IMG/VR virus record: IMGVR_UViG_3300025131_004451
Location: 1 to 29,627 of that record
Length of the DNA: 29,627 nucleotides
Source: a virus
Reading direction: 5' to 3' (one strand)
The position numbers and the translations under genes are program-made. Under the pieces are notes generated by a model. The model worked only from the letters and a program-made list of their open reading frames with translations. It was not told where the DNA came from and did no database searches. Of this stretch, positions 7,896-15,722 are shown one piece after another (the first letter of the stretch is position 1; every line of letters starts with the position of its first letter).

Positions 7896-8608
7896 TTTAA
7901 ATCGGTAATTGCCTCCAGCAACTTTGAATCCAATTCTTTGCGTAATAGTTCGGCGTTAAAAACAACGCAGTGCCCTCCAATTTTTCCGTCAGGGGGAGTT
8001 AGGGTAGGACGTATTACATGGTCCATCCATAAATCACGGTACCCATCGTTATAAGTTTCGTTGTAGTGGGTTTGTGCTTCCTCAAAATCAACTCCGTGTT
8101 CATCACAAAGTTTTTTGGCATAGTCATGCCACGCAATACACACCCCATAATAAGAGGTGTCTAGTAACTTTGCTATTTCAGTTGCTTTGGCGCTTTCATA
8201 AACTTTACACTCAACACCTAAATCATGCTCGAAGTGGGTAGCGGCAGTATGTGCGCAGGGACCCCCAAATATCTTTACAAAAATTTTAATTCCTTTGTCT
8301 AGTTCGGGATGAATGCCTCTGATGGGGGAATGTGCTACGTTCGGGTGGGAACATGCAATTTTGTCGATGGTCCCCGGTGGTACGGTTGAATGAATGATAG
8401 TTATTCCAGGCTTTAATGTATCAATATACTCAGTCACCTGGGCTACAAAATCATAGCTGTAAGGAATACAGATGTTCAAAACGTCAACCCCACCTAAATT
8501 ATCATCCCGGTCTAGATCTTTAATCAGCGGGTAAAATTTATTCTCAACATAGACTTTATCTAAGCCTTGTCCAATTTCTCCGTATCCAATAATTCCTATA
8601 GTTTTCAT
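7892..8608 (-). CDS. UDP-sugar dehydrogenase-like NAD-binding protein, truncated
   Basis: This 238-residue protein resembles the first two domains of UDP-glucose/GDP-mannose dehydrogenases. The Rossmann motif GIIGYGEIG is at residues 5-13, HSTVPPGT at 73-80, the EIAKLLD lysine region around 144-150, and GGHC with the catalytic Cys at 214. Family members are about 430 residues and carry a C-terminal UDP-binding domain that is absent here, so the substrate may differ. ATG 8608 is chosen over an earlier in-frame ATG (8629) because it forms an ATGA overlap with the upstream gene and starts directly at the Rossmann strand. It probably oxidises or otherwise handles a sugar nucleotide or related acid in this cassette. 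Confidence 0.75.
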   Translation of the reverse strand: MKTIGIIGYGEIGQGLDKVYVENKFYPLIKDLDRDDNLGGVDVLNICIPYSYDFVAQVTEYIDTLKPGITIIHSTVPPGTIDKIACSHPNVAHSPIRGIHPELDKGIKIFVKIFGGPCAHTAATHFEHDLGVECKVYESAKATEIAKLLDTSYYGVCIAWHDYAKKLCDEHGVDFEEAQTHYNETYNDGYRDLWMDHVIRPTLTPPDGKIGGHCVVFNAELLRKELDSKLLEAITDLK

Positions 8609-9408
8609 AGCTCTAATAATTCTTTCCAAGCATCGAAGATTTTGTCTTCATCCCATAATTCAAATTCGGTTGTAGCGTTTTTATTACCATGGTACTTAAT
8701 ACCAGCACGAATACACTCCGCACGAACTCGACCAAAGGCTTCTGGGAGTTCGTCAGAATTAGATTGATAAACACAAGAGATAGAGTCGTAGATTTTTTGT
8801 CTATCCAGCTCCATGCCCATGTATATCACGTTCTGATTATAGTTTAACACTGGTTGTATAGCATCATTAAAGTACTTTTCATCTAAACTATTACCGTAAA
8901 TTAATACTTTTCTGCAACCGTCATCAAGAGCCCTCTTAACAGATACATGAGTCTGCTTTAAAGGACACACAGTACCGATGACCCCAGCTATCCCCTCAGG
9001 ATGATTACCTGAGTCCTTAACTCCTCTGATGGTGTTGGGGATCACGATACCTTCCTTACCCTGCCACTTCATCTGGTCATCACTGATAAACCTAATCTTA
9101 TCGAATCCAGCAGTCTGTTCCTCTAGCTGTTGTAGAGGGAAGATAGCTTTTTCATGACAGCTTAAAATAATCTTTTTGGGTAGAGGATGTCTTTCATTCA
9201 AATGAATAAAATGACCTATAATAATATCCCCCTCTTCCATTTTAAAATTGTGGATGAGATCCCCTTTACATTTGTCCAAGTGCCAGGGGTGCGGACCATA
9301 AAAGGTGCATGCGTGACCTCGTTCATTAAGTAAATCACAAAGCTCCATTAAAGAAAAGGTTGAGCCACCTTCTTTTGACCAACCACTAATTATTTTTATT
9401 TTATTCAT
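8605..9408 (-). CDS. GT-B glycosyltransferase (GT4-like)
   Basis: This is a 267-residue glycosyltransferase-like protein. The N-terminus KIKIISGWSKEGGSTFSL has the glycine-rich acceptor-loop pattern of GT4 enzymes. A linker with VIPNTI leads into a second Rossmann domain (GVIGTVCPLKQTHVSVKRAL). The C-terminal helix region is SDELPEAFGRVRAECIRAG, with the E7E-like spacing used to hold the nucleotide-sugar ribose. ATG 9408 is preferred to the upstream in-frame ATG at 9471 because GGAGAGAG lies just before it. It overlaps the previous gene by 8 bases. Donor and acceptor are unknown. Confidence 0.75.
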   Translation of the reverse strand: MNKIKIISGWSKEGGSTFSLMELCDLLNERGHACTFYGPHPWHLDKCKGDLIHNFKMEEGDIIIGHFIHLNERHPLPKKIILSCHEKAIFPLQQLEEQTAGFDKIRFISDDQMKWQGKEGIVIPNTIRGVKDSGNHPEGIAGVIGTVCPLKQTHVSVKRALDDGCRKVLIYGNSLDEKYFNDAIQPVLNYNQNVIYMGMELDRQKIYDSISCVYQSNSDELPEAFGRVRAECIRAGIKYHGNKNATTEFELWDEDKIFDAWKELLEL

Positions 9409-10186
9409 GTTCTCTCTCCAAGAATTGCCAAATATCCACATCATAGCACTCATTGTCTTGAAGAAAAACATCTTCTAGTTTTCTTCCTACGCCGGTAGTA
9501 TATCTGAATTTGGGGTCACGGGAAGGGACATCAGCCCTACCACGTGTTAATTTAATTTCATACTCCTCTTTAGACTTTACCCAGTAGTGGTTAACGCGAA
9601 ACAGTTCAGCGGTTGCTGGCTCGTTAAAGGGTCCCGGACACGGTTTCTTATGTTCGTTAACTGCTCCGCCTTGTGCGTACAGAAAGGAATGAGGGTTACC
9701 TGCGGGACAGAGAGTGAACTGGGGTTGTACTATAGACTTTACATGTTTATTCACCATTTCCCCACGGCGTGTATAGTTAAGAAGAACTCCCCCAGAGGGT
9801 CGTTTTTGGTGACCGTTAGACCCAAAGAATACTTCATTAACAGCAATACCTGCGTACTGCTCAAAATCTTTCAATCGAGTTTTGAGCACTCCGTTAGGGG
9901 CAAACAAAAACTCATCCAAATCAATAAATGCCATCCACTTAGACTGGTCCCTATACGCTGTAAGAGCATTATAGTAACAAGCCATCTGACACATGTCCAT
10001 CGTGTTGTAGGAGTAGGTAACCTCTCCAGACTGTATGTAAGGCAGAAGAAGCTCCTTAGTGTAGTCCGTACTCCCGTTATCATAAAGATAGAAGTGTTCT
10101 ACCCCAACTCTTTTGTGAAATTTCAGCCACTCTTCTAGGTTAGGGGCTTCATCCTTAATTATAGCTACAACGCTTAAGTAATTCAT
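9401..10186 (-). CDS. GT2/GT92-type glycosyltransferase
   Basis: This 261-residue enzyme has the complete GT-A pattern. It shows the N-terminal strand and KDEAPNLEEWLKFH, then HFYLYDNGSTD (D36) for the nucleotide, then the metal motif IDLDEF (D89-L-D91). The later NHYWVKSKEEYEIK segment is typical of the glycosyltransferase 2-like/GT92 group found in bacteria and phages. Length and motif spacing are normal. It overlaps its upstream neighbour by 4 bases. The sugar added is not predictable. Confidence 0.85.
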   Translation of the reverse strand: MNYLSVVAIIKDEAPNLEEWLKFHKRVGVEHFYLYDNGSTDYTKELLLPYIQSGEVTYSYNTMDMCQMACYYNALTAYRDQSKWMAFIDLDEFLFAPNGVLKTRLKDFEQYAGIAVNEVFFGSNGHQKRPSGGVLLNYTRRGEMVNKHVKSIVQPQFTLCPAGNPHSFLYAQGGAVNEHKKPCPGPFNEPATAELFRVNHYWVKSKEEYEIKLTRGRADVPSRDPKFRYTTGVGRKLEDVFLQDNECYDVDIWQFLEREHE

Positions 10187-11448
10187 TTGCTCAAAGGATT
10201 TTCTAATGTTACTTCCGAGGGATGGTCAGGTACCTTAAGGGGAGATGCTTCATAACCTTTCGCCGCTTTTAAAGCATCTTCCTTCATATTCATAAGCTCT
10301 CGGTATAGGTCTAGCCTACCCCCAATAACTTTGTTGATGTCATATAAATCATCACATAAAAGTTTCAAATTTCTACCCATCTCTTCCACGTGCTTAGGGT
10401 CTTTAATGCATTTAGTTAAGATCCTGTTCCACTCAGACTTGGAGTTTTTAGGGTCAATCAAATACCCTGTCTCACCATTAACAATAAGTTCGTCATAACA
10501 ACCAACATTAGTAGCAATAAGAGGGACACCGTATCGAGCACCTTCAATGGCTTTAATCTCTGATTTGGATTGGTTGAAGGGGTTATCGTCTAGGACTGCT
10601 AAGTTAATATCGATGTTGGTGTACATAGCACCATATTGATTAGGTGCCATGGCAGGATAGACACGATAATTCCTATGTCCTTTGAATCCCGTTTTAAAAA
10701 CTCGTTCATAACCATCCCAAACATCCTGTTGCCAATCAGGTTCAGGTCGTCCTGTTTTTTCATTAACAGGCATTTCAGGTCTACCATAGAATCCCCAATG
10801 TACTCTTTCCTTCCCTACCTTCTGATTAACGAGGTAGGGGATACCGGCGAAATGTTTTACGTCTACGTCATGGTGTATGCCACCTACCCAACCCATACGG
10901 GTTAGTTTCTTTGGTTTAGGTTGTTTGGCAAGGTTCCAATGAGGTAACGCGTAATCAATAGTATTCTTGATTACTACGAGGGCTCCCCTAACAAATTCTT
11001 GGATATACTCAGCGAATTTACGTTGCGTTACCGTAACTAAATCTACATTATTATAAATGTACTTAGTTACTTCATCTAACTGCTGTTCCTTATAAACCTT
11101 AAAGAGTCGGTGTCCTCCATACAAATCAGTCAGGAGGTCATCAGTATCAAAGTGAGTAAACTTCCCAAATTCATGTGCCTTCTGTAAAATATTTGCGGTG
11201 TACATTCCACCAAAATTATGAATATTCTGCGTAAACACAACATCCGCCCACTTTATGTTTTCGTACTCGAAGTCAGGCGGAGTCTGGCTTTTCTCCTCTG
11301 CATTCCAGTTTAATGGGTTATCATCCCAACGAATTTCTACATCGTCAGGATAAAGCTCCGCCAACTTCTCCATAGGAAGGAGGATGCGATAGTAAGCGCA
11401 TCCTCCATGGTTACTTGGGCAAGCTAAAATCTTTAGCTTATCAGACAT
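10183..11448 (-). CDS. Glycosyltransferase family 1/4-type protein
   Basis: This 421-residue GT-B glycosyltransferase opens the sugar cassette. The N-terminal domain begins ILACPSNHGGCAYYRI and includes HFDTDDLL near residue 140. The C-terminal nucleotide-sugar domain contains SKSEIKAIEGARYGVPLIAT, followed by NGETGYLI, the family hallmark with the ribose-binding Glu. Length is typical. A Shine-Dalgarno AAGGTGGA precedes ATG 11448. It starts three bases after the gp32-like gene, so the sugar genes probably share a message with replication genes. Confidence 0.88.
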   Translation of the reverse strand: MSDKLKILACPSNHGGCAYYRILLPMEKLAELYPDDVEIRWDDNPLNWNAEEKSQTPPDFEYENIKWADVVFTQNIHNFGGMYTANILQKAHEFGKFTHFDTDDLLTDLYGGHRLFKVYKEQQLDEVTKYIYNNVDLVTVTQRKFAEYIQEFVRGALVVIKNTIDYALPHWNLAKQPKPKKLTRMGWVGGIHHDVDVKHFAGIPYLVNQKVGKERVHWGFYGRPEMPVNEKTGRPEPDWQQDVWDGYERVFKTGFKGHRNYRVYPAMAPNQYGAMYTNIDINLAVLDDNPFNQSKSEIKAIEGARYGVPLIATNVGCYDELIVNGETGYLIDPKNSKSEWNRILTKCIKDPKHVEEMGRNLKLLCDDLYDINKVIGGRLDLYRELMNMKEDALKAAKGYEASPLKVPDHPSEVTLENPLSK

Positions 11449-11451
11449 ACG

Positions 11452-12219
11452 TTAATCCACCTTAAGGTCTTTTAAATGTGCCATGTAATCATCACTATCT
11501 GGCGCTTTGGTTTGGGAAGCGAGAATATCGGGATGAGTTCCTTTGGCATCAGCCTCCAATTCCAACATCATACCCTTAAGCTCATCATAGTCAGCGACCT
11601 TAATAAGACCGTGAATATCATGAAGTTCATCCATATAAATTGCGTTTTCAGCATCACTTCCAGCAGTACTTGATTTTGGTTTTGGCGAAGACTTATCATA
11701 GTTTGGCCACTGTCCCTGTGTATCTTTAACAATCTTGAAATCCCAACCTTCTTTTAGGTCAGTAATATCCCCAAAATCTTCGTCAAAGAAACAGTCGAGA
11801 ACCTTCCCGAAAAGCTTTTGTCCTACTGACAGAATCTTAACCGTATTATCCCTACGATCTACCACGTTCATGTAGTACCGCTTACGCGACTTGATTTGAC
11901 GTGCAAGGTCTTGAAGCTCTTTTCCTTTAGGAGTCTCTTTACCGATAGCGTTAATTTCTTTCCACATGTTATAATAAGTATCACATACAGGACACTTACC
12001 ATCTTTCACACGTGGGCAGTGATAATTCTTGTCATTAAGACGATGAATTGCAGTTTCAGCGTAAAATTCTTGGTTTGCTTCATCCTTTGCAGGAAGAACA
12101 CGCACCACAGATGTACCTTCGTCCATCATGAAGAATTTGCTCAGGAAATCGGAGTTGCCTCCACCGCCGGAATTATTAATCTCGGCATATTTTTTTCTTA
12201 GTTGTTCGATGTTAACCAT
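11452..12219 (-). CDS. 32: gp32-like single-stranded DNA-binding protein
   Basis: This is a 255-residue homologue of T4 gp32, the cooperative ssDNA-binding protein of the replisome. The basic N-terminal LRKKYAEI plus glycine linker corresponds to the cooperativity arm. The core has VVRVLPAKDE and a zinc-binding set with candidate ligands H59, C68, C76 and C79 (HCPR...CPVC). An OB-fold-like segment follows (RYYMNVVDRRDN), and the C-terminal part is acidic (ALELEADAK-like, then DSDDYMAHLKD), as in gp32, where the tail contacts partner proteins. It is somewhat shorter than T4 gp32 (301). It is adjacent to a UvsY-like protein and helicase. Confidence 0.88.
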   Translation of the reverse strand: MVNIEQLRKKYAEINNSGGGGNSDFLSKFFMMDEGTSVVRVLPAKDEANQEFYAETAIHRLNDKNYHCPRVKDGKCPVCDTYYNMWKEINAIGKETPKGKELQDLARQIKSRKRYYMNVVDRRDNTVKILSVGQKLFGKVLDCFFDEDFGDITDLKEGWDFKIVKDTQGQWPNYDKSSPKPKSSTAGSDAENAIYMDELHDIHGLIKVADYDELKGMMLELEADAKGTHPDILASQTKAPDSDDYMAHLKDLKVD

Positions 12220-12224
12220 AGTTT

Positions 12225-12668
12225 TTAAAGTTGTTCAATTAGTTTAGCTTCCGCTCGTTTGTTTGCGGACAGCTGTATTATTATATCCTTTTGGTGGTCC
12301 AAACTGGACACAATATTCTTACATAAATTAAATTTATGTGCCTTCACCACGAGACCGCGTTGAAGGGTTTGAAGCTCTGGTTGAATCTTTAGATAGGCAT
12401 CTAAAGCGCGGTCAGTCGTTTTAAGACCCGACTGCTTCATATCCTCTCTACGTGCTTCGCGAAACTCTGCTTCCCTTGTCTCACATATCAAATGGGCTCG
12501 ATCCATTTCCTTTTTCGCGTACGCCATTACCCCTGCAAAGAATGCAAAGGTGGAAGGATGTTTGGTCATCGCCTCCTGGAAGTTATACTCAGAAATAGCA
12601 ATGTACTTCTTAGTAATCTCCATGTAAGAATCTTCAATGTTATCGTAAATTTCTTTTATATCAATCAT
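12225..12668 (-). CDS. UvsY-like recombination mediator candidate
   Basis: This is a 147-residue all-helical protein. Its size (T4 UvsY is 137), its charge pattern and its position directly upstream of the gp32-like gene fit UvsY, which loads the RecA-type recombinase onto gp32-coated ssDNA. Visible features are an N-terminal acidic helix (IDIKEIYDNIEDSYM) and an Ala/Lys/Arg-rich middle with REAEFREARRED. A stretch DAYLKIQPELQTLQRGL then precedes a final helix with HKFNLCKNIVSSLDHQKDII. No catalytic motif is visible. The assignment rests on length, architecture and neighbours rather than sequence identity; a plain hypothetical protein remains possible. Confidence 0.5.
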   Translation of the reverse strand: MIDIKEIYDNIEDSYMEITKKYIAISEYNFQEAMTKHPSTFAFFAGVMAYAKKEMDRAHLICETREAEFREARREDMKQSGLKTTDRALDAYLKIQPELQTLQRGLVVKAHKFNLCKNIVSSLDHQKDIIIQLSANKRAEAKLIEQL

Positions 12669-13005
12669 CGTTTGTAAAAATAAATCGAAATAGTTCAGGA
12701 TTTAAACCTGCCATTTGTTGTATCATATTTGCGGTGACGGTGGTTAAAAACTCATTACCCAGTGTAGGAATCTCATCATCATCGTTCAATCCAAAAATCT
12801 CATACCCAATATGACAAATCTCATGAAACAAAGTTCCTTTATAATCCTCTGGACGTTGGTTAGGATCAACAGTTAGCAGATACTTATGAAACTCTACACA
12901 CCCATAAAGATTATCTTTTTTTAGAGACGATTGTTTGATATCAAAAGTTTTAATACCTGTGAATACTGTCATAGGATGAGTATACTTAGGAAATTTTTTA
13001 CTCAT
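12661..13005 (-). CDS. Small HExxH metallopeptidase-like protein
   Basis: This 114-residue protein carries a zinc-peptidase motif HEICH at 61-65 in TLFHEICHIGYEI. A downstream Glu (E85 in LGNEF) could be the third ligand. The layout resembles small ImmA/IrrE-like or SprT-like proteins of phages, reduced to the core helix pair and preceding strands. ATG 13005 overlaps the helicase stop by 4 bases and the 3' end overlaps the UvsY-like gene by 8. Phage proteins of this kind sit in replication operons; whether they cut a host repressor or another target is unknown. Confidence 0.65.
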   Translation of the reverse strand: MSKKFPKYTHPMTVFTGIKTFDIKQSSLKKDNLYGCVEFHKYLLTVDPNQRPEDYKGTLFHEICHIGYEIFGLNDDDEIPTLGNEFLTTVTANMIQQMAGLNPELFRFIFTNDD

Positions 13006-14282
13006 TGTTGTGTGATTGTTAATCGGGTATAATCGATTCGGATTGGTACAATGTAACGTGCCCTACCGTTTCGCGATTTCATGACAAACATACGAGCCTT
13101 ACCCTCGTCAAACTCCTGTTCTTTTTGGTTGATAGAAAACGCCAAATCACATACACGAATCTTACCATAAGAATCGGCTAACTCAGCATCAGTAATAATC
13201 TCGACTTCTTTACCTTTACGGTTCGTTTGGGTAGCAGTCCACACAAGACATTTATGCTCTACAGCAATACCGCGAAGCTCTTGTGCAATACGCTCCTGTG
13301 CCATATACTCAGACATGCTAACATCAGAATTCGTCATCAATTCAAGATAATCAATGACAATAATGTCGGGGGTAAAATCTTCGTAGTTACGCAACTGGTT
13401 TAAGTATGCACGAAAACCGGCTATCGTAAGTCGTTTAGTAGGAAACTCTTTAATCTTCAGTCGTCCCATATTCGGAGCGGCTTCTTGCATTTGTCGGAGG
13501 CGGTCATTAAGCATCTTAACACCGTCTTTCAACTGCGGTTGTTTAATACGAGTAAAAATACTATCCAAGCGTTGAGCGACACGATCCTCTGACATCTCCA
13601 AAGAAACGTATAGAACGTCCTTCCCGTCCATTACAGACCGAGCCGCTTGGTTAGCTAAAAACAAGGACTTACCTACACCAGGAGGTGCGACAACCATTGC
13701 TAATTCTTTAGGGGCAAGACCTCCCTCAAGCTCCTGATTGATAGTTTCAAAAGGAGTTCTAAACTGAGCGTTAACATGGGTGCTACTAAGTCTTTTATAT
13801 CGTTCTTCCACATCACCGAAGTAATCGGTGCCAAGGTCTACGTCCCGACTGACAGAGAGTGCTTGCCTAATCTGCTCTTCAATTTTGCCAAACTTCTTTT
13901 GTTTGAGGAGATCGATAGAATTAATAATAGCGTCTTTGAGGGATTGCTCCTTAGCAAACTCCTCAACCTTATCTAAGTAAAACTCTTCGTTCTCCAAAGA
14001 CTTTTCATCAACGGTATTAATTTCCCTAAGCTCTTCTTTGAAGTCCGACATCAATTCATTATCGGTCTTCATCTCCCTAATCTGTTCTAGGATTTGCTCG
14101 TCCGAGGGAAGCTTCTTGTAGGAGCTATAGTATTTTTTAATGACCGACCAAAACTTTTGGTGTTGCGGAAACTCAAAATATGAGTCCTTCACCATAGGCA
14201 TTGCCTGGACCAAAAAATTATCGTCAGACTTGGCGAGATATACAATCCCGCGTTGAATAGATTCTTGAAATGCGTATGCCAT
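13002..14282 (-). CDS. 41: DnaB/gp41-type replicative helicase
   Basis: This is a 426-residue RecA-fold hexameric helicase that unwinds the fork 5' to 3'. After an N-terminal helical domain (1-150), Walker A APPGVGKS is at 199-206. VLYVSLEMSEDRV follows at 223-235, and Walker B IIVIDYLELM with D311 comes after. WTATQTNRKGK and the C-terminal RNGRARYIVP segment fit the arginine finger and DNA-loop region. The frame runs upstream to 14348, but ATG 14282 is preferred: it overlaps the dUTPase stop as TAATG and AGGGGA lies about eight bases before it. No separate primase was seen in the window. Confidence 0.92.
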   Translation of the reverse strand: MAYAFQESIQRGIVYLAKSDDNFLVQAMPMVKDSYFEFPQHQKFWSVIKKYYSSYKKLPSDEQILEQIREMKTDNELMSDFKEELREINTVDEKSLENEEFYLDKVEEFAKEQSLKDAIINSIDLLKQKKFGKIEEQIRQALSVSRDVDLGTDYFGDVEERYKRLSSTHVNAQFRTPFETINQELEGGLAPKELAMVVAPPGVGKSLFLANQAARSVMDGKDVLYVSLEMSEDRVAQRLDSIFTRIKQPQLKDGVKMLNDRLRQMQEAAPNMGRLKIKEFPTKRLTIAGFRAYLNQLRNYEDFTPDIIVIDYLELMTNSDVSMSEYMAQERIAQELRGIAVEHKCLVWTATQTNRKGKEVEIITDAELADSYGKIRVCDLAFSINQKEQEFDEGKARMFVMKSRNGRARYIVPIRIDYTRLTITQQ

Positions 14283-14755
14283 TAGTTGTCCCCTGTTGAA
14301 CCGAAGCCACCTTCTCCCCGAAGAGTTTTGTTTAAAGGTGAGTTCCACTCATCAGAGTCCATAATGTGAATTTTTGGACAGTAATTTTTGGCACATATTA
14401 CCTGTGCGATGCGCTCACCTTTTTTAATATTAATAGGTGAAGAATTTAGGTTATGTAACATAACTTTAATTTCCCCCCTGTAGTCTTCATCAATGGTTCC
14501 TGGTGCATTGGGAATGATAAGTCCTTTTAGTCCCCATGAGCTACGAAGTCTAATTTGAGCTTCATACCCCGACATTAATACAAAGTGGAGTCCTGTTCCT
14601 ACTAGGGTGGTTGCTTGTGGATGAATCATAACATCTTCATTAGATGCGATATCGAATCCTGCGGCTCCCTCAGTCTTGTATTCCGGGTCTGGGTTCTGGG
14701 ACTTATTAAAAATGTACACCTTATCCATCTTCGTGAATTTTTCGTTATCCGTCAT
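14282..14755 (-). CDS. dut: dUTP diphosphatase (trimeric dUTPase)
   Basis: This 157-residue trimeric dUTPase hydrolyses dUTP to dUMP and keeps uracil out of DNA. All five motifs are present: AGFDIAS (32-38), RSSWGLKG (71-78), APGTIDEDYRGE around 84-95, GERIAQ (113-118) and the C-terminal RGEGGFGST (146-154). AGGAAA lies seven bases before ATG 14755. It works with the ribonucleotide reductase in dNTP supply. Its presence argues that the phage uses ordinary thymine DNA rather than uracil DNA. Confidence 0.96.
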   Translation of the reverse strand: MTDNEKFTKMDKVYIFNKSQNPDPEYKTEGAAGFDIASNEDVMIHPQATTLVGTGLHFVLMSGYEAQIRLRSSWGLKGLIIPNAPGTIDEDYRGEIKVMLHNLNSSPINIKKGERIAQVICAKNYCPKIHIMDSDEWNSPLNKTLRGEGGFGSTGDN

Positions 14756-15284
14756 GTCTGTTTCCTATGTGTCGTTGTTCAATTTCGCGGTCAATTTTAT
14801 CAGACGCATCGTCCGCTATTAGTTTGGCACGTTCTTTTCGAATGCGCTCTTTTTGTTCAGATGTCTTTGTATCATCTCGTTTGATTAAGCCTGCCTTTTC
14901 CTGAGCTTCGTAATTGGGCGTAACTTTAGAATAAGGGCTTGCAGCCGTGCCAGTTAATTGGTCTTCAGCATCTACCGCCTTCCTAGCTTCTTCGATTTGA
15001 AGCTTCATCCATTTATGTTCGGATGCAGCCCCTACCGTTGTATAGTGGGGATTAGTGTCTCCACCTACTGTTCCTGGTATATGGCATACAGCGAGTTTAT
15101 CCACAATCCATTGTGCATCATGGTCACCCCCAAAGGGACACGCCAGACCAGAAGGTACTAATTCAGGGGGATCTTCCCACACTGCGTGAAATGTTCCTCT
15201 CCCTTTACATTCTGGGTCGGGACAGGCGAACCTAAAACGAGTCGTCTCGTTCGTGTTTTTGTCTCCTGCGAATTCCATAGCCAT
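14745..15284 (-). CDS. Unknown protein with possible zinc site (179 aa)
   Basis: I do not recognise this protein. The N-terminal third has C21-x4-C26, C49 and C67-H68, which could bind zinc (RFACPDPECKG and ACPFGGDHD). The C-terminal third is a highly charged helix (EQKERIRKERAKLIADDAS). The start ATG 15284 is marked by CTATAATA ending four bases upstream and has no Shine-Dalgarno, so this gene seems to begin a transcription unit that continues into dut and the helicase. It overlaps dut by 11 bases. A DNA- or protein-binding adaptor is only a guess. Confidence 0.6.
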   Translation of the reverse strand: MAMEFAGDKNTNETTRFRFACPDPECKGRGTFHAVWEDPPELVPSGLACPFGGDHDAQWIVDKLAVCHIPGTVGGDTNPHYTTVGAASEHKWMKLQIEEARKAVDAEDQLTGTAASPYSKVTPNYEAQEKAGLIKRDDTKTSEQKERIRKERAKLIADDASDKIDREIEQRHIGNRHDG

Positions 15285-15288
15285 AATA

Positions 15289-15296
15289 TATTATAG
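15289..15296 (-). promoter_or_regulatory. CTATAATA start-proximal box
   Basis: An exact CTATAATA on the minus strand ends four bases before ATG 15284. No -35-like hexamer lies 16-18 bases upstream. It sits between the lipoprotein stop (15291, which it overlaps) and the next gene, and probably gives the unit from 15284 its own start. Confidence 0.6.
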
Positions 15297-15722
15297 CCGC
15301 TCTGCTACGAAAACGGCGAAATTTTCTGTGGTAGTCTCGTCACTACCTCCCCAATAAGTACACACACCGGTTATAAGTAATTTATTTTCGTCCATAGCAC
15401 CTTCGTAACAAGCGAACTTCCATTTATACTTCTTAAAATCAATATTAAACTCCGCCACTCCATCTGTAGTAATATCACCCTTAGAAGGTCTTATTCCTAT
15501 TCGTTTCCAGTCCGAGTTCCATACATGTACTATTTCAATTGCAAAGTAGCCCCCTCTTTCATCCGAAAATTCTACGTATACACTTTCCACTTCCCCTAAA
15601 TCCGTTGTGTGAGTGAGACGCCAAAAACCTACTAAATCCTCGGAATCCCAAGTCGGTACATATCCCTTACCGCCAGGACCACAGGCACCTACTAAAAGCA
15701 AAATACTTAAAAGAAATTTCAT
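15291..15722 (-). CDS. Putative phage lipoprotein
   Basis: This 143-residue protein has a short lipoprotein signal: MKF, a hydrophobic run LLSILLLVGA, then Cys14 followed by GPGGKG. That fits a lipobox (VGAC). The mature part is beta-rich and aromatic (DLVGFWRLTHTTD, YVEFSDERGG, WKFACYEGAM, YWGGSDE), like a small lipocalin-type barrel. No catalytic motif is seen. It starts with an ATGA overlap at the end of the ribonucleotide reductase gene. Phage lipoproteins are known from superinfection exclusion, spanins and lysogenic conversion. The first is possible here, but spanin is less likely because no partner is adjacent. Confidence 0.65.
   Translation of the reverse strand: MKFLLSILLLVGACGPGGKGYVPTWDSEDLVGFWRLTHTTDLGEVESVYVEFSDERGGYFAIEIVHVWNSDWKRIGIRPSKGDITTDGVAEFNIDFKKYKWKFACYEGAMDENKLLITGVCTYWGGSDETTTENFAVFVAERL

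Noticed and set aside
9587-10138. Open plus-strand frame of 183 codons inside a glycosyltransferase gene
   Set aside because: It runs antisense to conserved motifs of the GT2/GT92 protein, has no start signal and an odd composition rich in Cys, Phe and Val.
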